Assembly: GCA_016302215.1 (NCBI GenBank)
Contig: JAEDNZ010000049.1
Location: 1-12,300, forward strand
Direction: 5' to 3'
DNA from: Muribaculaceae bacterium
GTDB lineage: Bacteria; Bacteroidota; Bacteroidia; Bacteroidales; Muribaculaceae
DNA: 12,300 bases
In this document: in pieces, positions 6,572 through 12,300 of the stretch
Layout: each line of letters opens with the position of its first letter
Numbering within the stretch: position 1 is the stretch's first letter
Notes under the pieces: generated by a model
What the model saw: the letters and a program-made list of their open reading frames with translations, nothing else
The model's database searches: none
Told to the model about the DNA's origin: nothing
Position numbers and translations under genes: made by a program

Positions 6572-9500
6572 TTATTTCGTGATAGCCACGCGCACCTCTA
6601 AGCCATCGATGTCGAGGGTGGCTACGTCGGCAGCTGCAGCTGCTGCGATATCGGCGGCGCAGATGTCAGAAGCAAGCACCTGGTTGGCGATATAAGCGCC
6701 AAACTTATCGAGCACCGGGGCTATCTCTGCGTTGCCGCCATCGAAAGCGAGCTTGATTCGGTCAGTGATGGCGTAGTCGCGCTCCTTGCGTATATTCTGA
6801 ATACGGTTGATGATATCGCGGGCTATACCCTCGCTGCGCAACTCCGGGGTCACGGTGACATCGAGAGCCACGGTGAGATTGCCCTCATTGGCCACGAGCC
6901 AGCCGGGGATATCCTCAGAGAAGATTTCCACATCGGTGGCATCGATGGAGGCGGTAGCGCCATCGGCGAGCGTGACATCAAGCGAGCCGTTGCGCTCAAG
7001 GGCGTTGATGTCGGCCTGAGAGAGAGCGGCGATAGCGGCAGCCACGGCCTTCATCTGCTTGCCGAATTTGGGACCGAGCTTCTTGAAGTCGAGCTTGACG
7101 CGCTTGACGAGGATAGCATTGTCGCTCTCTACGATGTTGAGAGCCTTGACATTGACCTCGTTGAGCACCAGCTCGCGCACTGACTCTATGGCGCGGCGCT
7201 GACGGTCATCAACCACGGGCACCATCATCTGGGCCAGCGGCTGGCGCACCTTGATGTTGACCTTACGGCGCAGCGACAGCACCATCGAGGTGAGTGTCTG
7301 CGCCATGGCGTTGCGCTCCTCAAGAGCCTCATCGACGGCGGAGGCGTCATATTCGGGGAAGAGAGCGAGGTGCACTGACTCGGCCTCGCGCCCTTGCGTA
7401 AGGTCGAGATAGAGGCGGTCAGCATAGAACGGCGCCACCGGTGCTATCAGCTTGGCGAGCGTAAGCAGGCAGGTGTATAGCGTCTGATAAGCCGCCATCT
7501 TATCGGTGGTCATCTCGCCGCCCCAGAAGCGCTTACGGTTGAGGCGCACATACCAGTTGGAGAGATTGTCGCCGACAAACTCGTTGATGGCGCGAGCAGC
7601 GCGCGTAGGCTCATAGTCGTCAAGAGCATCGCTGACGGTCTTTACCAGAGTGTTGAGCAGCGAGATAATCCATCTGTCAATCTCGGGGCGCTGCTCCATG
7701 GGCACCTGCGGCTCGGTGGCGGTGAAGCCGTCAACGTTGGCATACAGGGCAAAGAAGGCGTAGGTATTTTGCAGCGTGGAGAAGAACTTGCGCGCCACCT
7801 CCACAACGCCTGCGGGGTCATACTTGAGGTTGTCCCACGGCGACGAGTTGGCTATCATATACCAGCGCAAGGGGTCTGAGCCGTATTGCTCGATGGCCTC
7901 AAAGGGATTGACGGCATTGCCCAGGCGCTTTGACATCTTATTGCCGTTTTTGTCGAGCACGAGGCCATTGGAAATCACAGCCTTATATGCTACGCCGTCA
8001 AAGACCATACCGGCGATGGCATGGAGAGTGAAGAACCAGCCACGTGTCTGGTCCACGCCCTCGGCGATGAAGTCGGCGGGATAGAGTTCACGGTTATCAA
8101 AGGCCTCTTTGTTCTCAAAGGGATAGTGGATTTGAGCGTAAGGCATAGAGCCGGAGTCAAACCACACATCGATAAGGTCAAGCTCACGATGCATAGGCCT
8201 ACCCGAGGGCGACACCAGCACTATGTCATCGACATAGGGGCGGTGGAGGTCAATCTTCTCGTAGTTGGCCTTAGAGTAGTCGCCGGGCACAAAGCCTTTG
8301 TCTCTGAAGGGATTAGAAGACATGACGCCGGCCTCTACGGCGCGGTCTATTTCGTTGTAGAGCGTCTGCACGCTGTCGATGCATATCTCCTCGCGGGCAT
8401 CTTCGGTGCGCCAGATAGGCAGCGGCGTGCCCCAATAGCGGCTGCGCGAGAGGTTCCAGTCCTGGAGGTTCTCGAGCCACTTGCCGAAGCGCCCGGTGCC
8501 TGTCGATGCCGGCTTCCATTTGATGGTCTCGTTGAGCTGCATGAGGCGGTCGCGCACGGCCGTGGTGCGGATAAACCACGAGTCGAGCGGGTAGTAAAGC
8601 ACGGGCTTGTCAGTGCGCCAGCAGTGAGGATAGTTGTGGACATGCTTCTCGATGCGGAACACCTTGCCGGCCATCTTGAGGTCCATGCATATCTCCACGT
8701 CGAGGGTCTCATCGGTGTCAGACTTGTCGGGGTCGTAAGCGTTTTTGACATATTTGCCTTGCCAGCGGCTGTATTCCTCGACATCGACATTGGTCTTGAC
8801 AAAGTCCGGGTCAAGCTCATCGATGAGATAGAAGCGGCCTTTGAGATCGACCATCGGGCGCAGATTGCCGTCACGGTCAATAAGGTGGAGCGGCGGCACA
8901 CCGGCAGCGCGCGACACCCGGAGGTCGTCAGCGCCGAAGGTGCCGGCGATGTGCACGATGCCGGTACCATCGTCGGTGGTGACATAGTCACCGGGGATTA
9001 CGCGGAAGGCACCCTCGCCGGGATTGACCCACGGCAGCAGCTGCTCGTAGTGCATGCCCACGAGGTCGGCACCCTTGATGGTCTCCACCACCTGATAAGG
9101 GATGAGCTTGGAGCCTTTCTCATAGCTCTCGAGCGGCATATCCTTAGCTTTGGCATTGAAGAGCGACGACAGGAGCGCCTCGGCGCACACCACGGTGATA
9201 GGCTCGCCCGAATACTGATTGTAGGTGCGCACCACGCAATACGAGATAGCGGGGCCCACGCAGAGCGCCGTATTGGAGGGCAGTGTCCACGGCGTGGTGG
9301 TCCATGCGATGAAATAAGGCTTGCCCCAGCCCGTCATTGACGGCCGCGGGTCGGTAGCGAGGAATTGCGCAATGCAGGTGGTGTCCTTGACATCGCGGTA
9401 GCAGCCGGGCTGATTGAGCTCGTGAGAGCTGAGGCCGGTGCCTGCTGCCGGCGAATATGGCTGTATGGTGTAGCCCTTGTAGAGGTAGCCTTTGTCATAA

Positions 9501-10000
9501 ATCTGCTTGAGCAGCCACCACACTGACTCGATGTAACGGTTGTCGTAGGTGATATACGGGTCAGAGAGGTCCACCCAATAGCCCATAGAGTTAGTGAGCG
9601 TTTCCCACTCGCGGGTATATTTCATAACCTCGCGGCGGCACGCTGCATTATATTCATCTACTGAAATCTTTTTGCCTATATCCTCCTTGGTGATGCCGAG
9701 CGCCTTCTCCACGCCGAGCTCCACGGGCAGGCCGTGAGTGTCCCATCCGGCTTTACGCTTGACGTGAAAGCCCTTCATGGTCTTGTAGCGGCAGAAAATA
9801 TCCTTAATGGTGCGCGCCATGACGTGGTGTATTCCGGGCATACCATTGGCCGATGGCGGCCCTTCATAAAAGACAAACGAGGGAGCGCCCTCGCGCACTT
9901 GCATACTCTTGACAAAGAGGTTGTCGCGGTTCCAGCGCTCAAGCACCTCTTTGTTTATTTGCGAAAGGTTAAAGCCTTTGTATTCGTTAAACTTATTCAT
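6572..10000 (-). CDS. ileS: Isoleucyl-tRNA synthetase, eukaryote-like type
   Basis: This 1142-residue cytoplasmic enzyme charges tRNA-Ile with isoleucine. The start chosen is the ATG at 10000 (MNKFNEYKGF), not the in-frame ATG at 10066, because the extra 22 codons would run through the rpsP terminator and do not resemble the family. The class I signature regions are PPSANGMPGIHH (48-59, in place of HIGH) and KMSKR (688-692). The editing domain shows WTTTPWTLPSNTAL (233-246) and GTGIVHIAGTFGADD (345-359). WFDSGSMP is at 613-620. The length, PGIHH form and absence of a C-terminal zinc finger place it in the eukaryote-like group (IleS2), members of which are often less sensitive to mupirocin. 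The extreme C terminus has an alanine run (about 1118-1125). It is the first gene of the series leading to lspA. Confidence 0.96.
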   Translation of the reverse strand: MNKFNEYKGFNLSQINKEVLERWNRDNLFVKSMQVREGAPSFVFYEGPPSANGMPGIHHVMARTIKDIFCRYKTMKGFHVKRKAGWDTHGLPVELGVEKALGITKEDIGKKISVDEYNAACRREVMKYTREWETLTNSMGYWVDLSDPYITYDNRYIESVWWLLKQIYDKGYLYKGYTIQPYSPAAGTGLSSHELNQPGCYRDVKDTTCIAQFLATDPRPSMTGWGKPYFIAWTTTPWTLPSNTALCVGPAISYCVVRTYNQYSGEPITVVCAEALLSSLFNAKAKDMPLESYEKGSKLIPYQVVETIKGADLVGMHYEQLLPWVNPGEGAFRVIPGDYVTTDDGTGIVHIAGTFGADDLRVSRAAGVPPLHLIDRDGNLRPMVDLKGRFYLIDELDPDFVKTNVDVEEYSRWQGKYVKNAYDPDKSDTDETLDVEICMDLKMAGKVFRIEKHVHNYPHCWRTDKPVLYYPLDSWFIRTTAVRDRLMQLNETIKWKPASTGTGRFGKWLENLQDWNLSRSRYWGTPLPIWRTEDAREEICIDSVQTLYNEIDRAVEAGVMSSNPFRDKGFVPGDYSKANYEKIDLHRPYVDDIVLVSPSGRPMHRELDLIDVWFDSGSMPYAQIHYPFENKEAFDNRELYPADFIAEGVDQTRGWFFTLHAIAGMVFDGVAYKAVISNGLVLDKNGNKMSKRLGNAVNPFEAIEQYGSDPLRWYMIANSSPWDNLKYDPAGVVEVARKFFSTLQNTYAFFALYANVDGFTATEPQVPMEQRPEIDRWIISLLNTLVKTVSDALDDYEPTRAARAINEFVGDNLSNWYVRLNRKRFWGGEMTTDKMAAYQTLYTCLLTLAKLIAPVAPFYADRLYLDLTQGREAESVHLALFPEYDASAVDEALEERNAMAQTLTSMVLSLRRKVNIKVRQPLAQMMVPVVDDRQRRAIESVRELVLNEVNVKALNIVESDNAILVKRVKLDFKKLGPKFGKQMKAVAAAIAALSQADINALERNGSLDVTLADGATASIDATDVEIFSEDIPGWLVANEGNLTVALDVTVTPELRSEGIARDIINRIQNIRKERDYAITDRIKLAFDGGNAEIAPVLDKFGAYIANQVLASDICAADIAAAAAADVATLDIDGLEVRVAITK

Positions 10001-10014
10001 AACAGGGATAGAGG

Positions 10015-10022
10015 CAAAAATA
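10015..10022 (-). promoter_or_regulatory. Possible -7 box for ileS
   Basis: On the - strand TATTTTTG fits TAnnTTTG and lies between the rpsP terminator and the ileS ATG. No TTTG -33 box is visible, since that position is taken by the terminator hairpin, and the leader would be only about 7 nt. The match is therefore weak; read-through from rpsP is the alternative source of ileS transcript. Confidence 0.3.
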
Positions 10023-10028
10023 TTTACT

Positions 10029-10077
10029 AAAAGCGTGAAGGGGTGAGTCAGCCGTAGCGCTAACACACCCCTTCGCT
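10029..10077 (-). terminator. Terminator between rpsP and ileS
   Basis: Plus-strand arms GAAGGGGTG (10037-10045) and CACCCCTTC (10066-10074) are exact complements with a 20-nt loop; an outer AGCG/CGCT pairing extends the stem across a 2-nt bulge. On the - strand the stem is followed by TTTTAGTAAATATTTTTG. The site is 35 nt after the rpsP stop. The short T run suggests partial termination. Confidence 0.65.
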
Positions 10078-10111
10078 AAGAGGATTACTCACGCGGAGAA
10101 TAAGATGTTGC

Positions 10112-10645
10112 TTATTCAGCAGCGGGAGCTTCTGTTTCTTCGGTAGGAGCAGCGGCAGCTTCGGCTTCAGCCTTAGCAGCAGCAATCTCAGCCTTCTTTT
10201 TAGCCACGAGCTCAGCCTTAGCTTTGTTCTTGGCCATTTCCTCTTCGAGGCGAGCCTTAGCGGCAGAAGCCTGCTTTCCGGCGAGGTCGTTCTTGAAAGC
10301 GTCAACCTTAGCGTTCTTAGCGGCTTTCCAGGCGTCGAAACGGCGCTGGGCTTCAGCCTCGTCAAAAGCGCCCTTCTTGACGCCGCCCTGAAGGTGCTTC
10401 ATGAGCATCACGCCCTCGCGAGAGAGGATAGAGCGAACAGTGTCAGTGGGTTGTGCACCGACGTTGACCCAATACAAGGCACGCTCAAAGTTGAGTGTGA
10501 CAGTAGCAGGATTAGTGTTCGGATTATAAGAACCAATCCTTTCAATGAAACGACCATCACGTGGTGCCCTGCTATCGGCGATGACAATGGGATAGAACGC
10601 GTAGTTTTTACGACCGTGGCGTTGTAATCTGATTTTTGTTGCCAT
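10112..10645 (-). CDS. rpsP: Small ribosomal subunit protein bS16 with long C-terminal extension
   Basis: A component of the 30S subunit that binds 16S rRNA and is needed for assembly. Residues 1-85 are the conserved bS16 fold (MATKIRLQRHGRKNYAFYPIV at the N terminus given in part: MATKIRLQRHGRKN, then GRFIERIGSYNPNTNP and SREGVMLMKHL). Residues from about 90 to 177 are an added tail rich in Ala, Lys and Glu, probably a long charged helix (95-165) ending in an acidic Ala/Pro/Glu stretch. bS16 of E. coli is only 82 residues; long tails of this kind are common in Bacteroidetes. The gene has its own promoter (10690-10719) and is followed by a terminator before ileS, so it is likely mostly monocistronic. 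Unlike E. coli, rimM and trmD are not next to it here. Confidence 0.95.
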   Translation of the reverse strand: MATKIRLQRHGRKNYAFYPIVIADSRAPRDGRFIERIGSYNPNTNPATVTLNFERALYWVNVGAQPTDTVRSILSREGVMLMKHLQGGVKKGAFDEAEAQRRFDAWKAAKNAKVDAFKNDLAGKQASAAKARLEEEMAKNKAKAELVAKKKAEIAAAKAEAEAAAAPTEETEAPAAE

Positions 10646-10689
10646 TAACTTTTAGTTGTTAATAATTAAACTTGTATTGAATTGCGGCG

Positions 10690-10719
10690 CAAAGGTACGA
10701 TTTTTTTTTGTAACAGCCA
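10690..10719 (-). promoter_or_regulatory. Bacteroidetes-type promoter for rpsP
   Basis: Read on the - strand, TACCTTTG (plus bases 10690-10697) is a strong match to the -7 consensus TAnnTTTG, and TTGG (10716-10719) 18 bp upstream is a candidate -33 box. The spacer holds a run of nine A. The expected start is near 10684, leaving an AT-rich leader of about 40 nt before the ATG at 10645. Confidence 0.75.
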
Positions 10720-10722
10720 AGA

Positions 10723-10767
10723 GGCCCGGCCATTTTGTAGGCTAAAAAAGCCTAAAATGGCCGGGCC
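10723..10767 (-). terminator. Long hairpin after the starch-binding protein gene
   Basis: Fourteen perfect base pairs (10723-10736 with 10754-10767) continue, after a 2-nt GT bulge at 10737-10738, into five more (10739-10743 with 10749-10753) around a loop of five A (U on the - strand transcript). It begins 6 nt after the stop codon at 10773. There is no T tract after the stem on either strand, so it is either a terminator of atypical form or a 3'-end stabilising structure. It ends 4 nt from the rpsP -33 box. Confidence 0.6.
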
Positions 10768-10772
10768 GCTCG

Positions 10773-12300
10773 TTATCGTATCATCACCTTTGAGGCCTTG
10801 CCGTCTTTGACAACGATATAGATGCCGGCTGACGGATTGACCACAGGCACGCCTTGCAGCGTGAAGTAGCGCACATCGGTGGTGACGGTGCCCTCTGTGC
10901 CATCAATAAAGATGCTGTTGACTCCGGTTACCGTGCCGCTGCGATAATACACGTTATCCTGCTGATATGCAAAGTCGGTGGTCTTCTCATTTTGGTTAGC
11001 TCCGTTGCTGAAGACCACGCCCAAATTGCCGCTGAAGGGTTTTTCGACGGTTGTGGTCAGCGTCCAGAGCGGTGTCGATGACGATGAGCTCTCGGCATAC
11101 GTTGACATAGTAGTCATGGCACTCCCGGGGAATTTGCCTAAGTGCTCTTTATTGCTGTTAGTCTTATCCCAAGTATATACGTTGACCGAAGACCACGGCG
11201 AGGCGGTATCGTCCTTAAAATAGATGGTGATTGTGGGCTGCGGCTCGGGAGCTATGGTCAGCGTGGGCGTGTCGGTAGAGAAATCTACGGTGAAGAGATA
11301 TGTGCCCGCGTCTATCTTCCACGCATAGCAATCGCCGGCCTTAGGCTCAGTATCCGTAGAGAACACTTTCACATCGTAGGTGTTGCCCACCGACACCGAT
11401 AGGTCTTTGCTTGTAGCGCCGTAGCGCGGCTTTACGTTGACATCGTTATCCCAGCTTGCGCCTTTGGCCTCTGCAAACGAGAAGTATCCGCTGCTGACAA
11501 TATCCTGCACGATAGAGTAAGAGCTGCCGTCGGCAGAGAGCGTCAGAGCATTGGCATTGTTAGAGTTCCACCCCGTAGAGTTGATATTACCGAAAATATA
11601 CAGCGCCGCGGGAGCCTTGCCGGATGGCTGCGGATCCGGGTCGGGATCAGGATCGGGGTCAGGGTCAGAACCTTGCCATGACAGCGTCAGCGACATATCG
11701 GCAGGCTTAAAGGTGAAAGTATAAGCCTTGTCAGCCGTCAGCACGTAGTTAATGTCCTGACCGGCGCTCGCGCTTGACTTCTCCTGGAGAGTAGTGGTGA
11801 CATTCTCCTCAGAGATGGTGGTGGCCGATGCCACATTGAGCCAGCGGTCATTGTACTGCCCGTCCTCATAGAGGCGGATGCCGAAAGCGCCGGAGGCATT
11901 TTTCGGCGTGACAGTGCCTACCCATGCGCCCGTGCCGTCATCAGCCATAGAGGCTTCGCCCCATGAGCCGCTGAAATTGCCATAGAGGGCATAGGTCACC
12001 GTAGCGGTCGTAGAGCCTGACCACGAGATGGAAAGCGTCTTGGTCGTATAGTCCCAGGTGAAGGTATAGGCCTTGTCGGCAGTGAGATTGAAGTTGATAT
12101 CATCGCCACTCTTGGCGAGAGTCAGAGATGTGTTGCTCTCAGAGAGCGTAGCCGATGAGGCTTTGTACCAAGTGTCATTGACGGTCTCGTGGATGAGGAA
12201 CTGGCCTGACGCGTGCGAGGGGGTAACTACGGCGGTCCACTTGCCGTCAGCGCCCTTAGTCATGGTGTAGCCCGCCCACGAGTCGCTCGTAAACGAGCCT
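10773..12300 (-). CDS. Secreted multi-module starch-binding protein, C-terminal part (5' end outside window)
   Basis: At least 508 codons remain open to the window edge; the frame runs through the ATG at 12263 (GSFTSDSWAGYT precedes it), so that ATG is internal and is used here only to number residues. Modules in order: two homologous beta-sandwich repeats (upstream to about 83, and 89-197), a (Asp-Pro)6 linker (200-211), a SusE/SusF-like module (217-340, LYIFGNINSTGWN at 221-233), a CBM26-like starch-binding module (343-448, TIYFKDD, VNVYTWD, VVFSNGANQNEKTTDF), and a C-terminal tail (464-496, YFTLQGVPVVNPSAGIYIV, ending KVMIR). The tail resembles type IX secretion or surface-sorting tails of Bacteroidales. 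It probably belongs to an extracellular alpha-amylase or a surface glycan-binding protein acting on starch; no catalytic domain is in the window. Confidence 0.75.
   Translation of the reverse strand, partial: GSFTSDSWAGYTMTKGADGKWTAVVTPSHASGQFLIHETVNDTWYKASSATLSESNTSLTLAKSGDDINFNLTADKAYTFTWDYTTKTLSISWSGSTTATVTYALYGNFSGSWGEASMADDGTGAWVGTVTPKNASGAFGIRLYEDGQYNDRWLNVASATTISEENVTTTLQEKSSASAGQDINYVLTADKAYTFTFKPADMSLTLSWQGSDPDPDPDPDPDPQPSGKAPAALYIFGNINSTGWNSNNANALTLSADGSSYSIVQDIVSSGYFSFAEAKGASWDNDVNVKPRYGATSKDLSVSVGNTYDVKVFSTDTEPKAGDCYAWKIDAGTYLFTVDFSTDTPTLTIAPEPQPTITIYFKDDTASPWSSVNVYTWDKTNSNKEHLGKFPGSAMTTMSTYAESSSSSTPLWTLTTTVEKPFSGNLGVVFSNGANQNEKTTDFAYQQDNVYYRSGTVTGVNSIFIDGTEGTVTTDVRYFTLQGVPVVNPSAGIYIVVKDGKASKVMIR
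11625..11666 (-). repeat. Asp-Pro hexanucleotide repeat linker
   Basis: Six consecutive GAY-CCN codon pairs followed by Gln-Pro form a proline-rich spacer between the doubled modules and the SusE/F-like module. Codons vary (GAC/GAT, CCC/CCT/CCG), so the repeat is imperfect at DNA level but may still change length by slippage. Such linkers are common between modules of secreted carbohydrate-active proteins. Confidence 0.85.
11673..12300 (-). repeat. Two tandem homologous starch-binding-like modules
   Basis: Module 1 (window edge to about 12015) and module 2 (about 11999-11673) share the same order of landmarks: GSFTSDSW / GNFSGSWGE, GKWTAVVTP / GAWVGTVTP, ASGQF / ASGAF, TWYKASSATLSE / RWLNVASATTISE, then DINFNLTADKAYTFTW / DINYVLTADKAYTFTF and LSISWSG / LTLSWQG. 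The near identity of LTADKAYTFT suggests a fairly recent internal duplication. More copies may lie beyond the edge. Confidence 0.8.

Noticed and set aside
8021..9340. Long open frame (439 codons) on the + strand
   Set aside because: It lies entirely antisense to the conserved ileS frame and its translation is rich in Arg, His, Val and Ala with no domain. It is a by-product of the GC-rich codon use of ileS.
10001..10066. 22-codon N-terminal extension of ileS
   Set aside because: The extra codons overlap the rpsP terminator hairpin and a possible -7 box, and the family begins at MNKFNEYKGF. The start at 10000 is preferred.
10001..10111. T-box or other tRNA-sensing leader before ileS
   Set aside because: The 111-nt gap holds only the rpsP terminator. 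No T-box sequence or specifier-type stem is seen, and the phylum generally lacks this system.
12261..12263. ATG as the true start of the starch-binding protein
   Set aside because: The frame stays open beyond it to the window edge, and the codons upstream (GSFTSDSWAGYT) complete the first repeat module, so the ATG is internal.

Overview
The window fits a gut member of the Bacteroidales, most likely of the Muribaculaceae/Prevotella/Bacteroides group; this is inferred from the content, not from any search. The evidence is a Bacteroidetes-type serine palmitoyltransferase (sphingolipid synthesis), an eukaryote-like IleS, a bS16 protein with a long Ala/Lys/Glu tail, a DksA-like protein without its zinc cysteines, a DUF4296 lipoprotein beside lspA, TAnnTTTG promoter boxes, and a starch-binding secreted protein. 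Coding DNA is GC-rich with G/C-ending codons, while the intergenic promoter regions are AT-rich.

Layout on the + strand. Bases 1-465 are the C-terminal part of serine palmitoyltransferase; the first codon is probably the PLP lysine. A strong terminator follows (521-578). A clear Bacteroidetes promoter (674-705) then drives a two-gene unit: an outer-membrane Wza-like export lipoprotein (759-1613) and a Wzz/BY-kinase Wzc-like protein (1698-4106), closed by a good terminator (4137-4171). Together they look like the export and chain-length machinery of a surface polysaccharide, but no glycosyltransferase, flippase, polymerase or phosphatase is present here.

Layout on the - strand, read from right to left. 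The 3' part of a multi-module starch-binding secreted protein (10773-12300) ends at a long hairpin. Next is rpsP (10112-10645) with its own TACCTTTG promoter and a terminator. Then comes a tightly packed series: ileS (6572-10000), a DksA/TraR-like regulator (6148-6537), lspA (5454-6089), a DUF4296 lipoprotein (4542-5429) and a small ORF of unknown function (4309-4536). The gaps are 34, 58, 24 and 5 nt, so this is probably one operon linking translation, stringent-response-type regulation and lipoprotein maturation. It converges on the kinase gene, with about 200 bp of AT-rich DNA between them that holds short repeats.

Most of the window is ordinary core genome. I found no convincing new defence, mobile or RNA-based system. 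The points most worth a second look are the DUF4296 lipoprotein with an extra C-terminal domain, the unrecognised 75-residue ORF after it, the isolated export/kinase pair, and the insertions in LspA.
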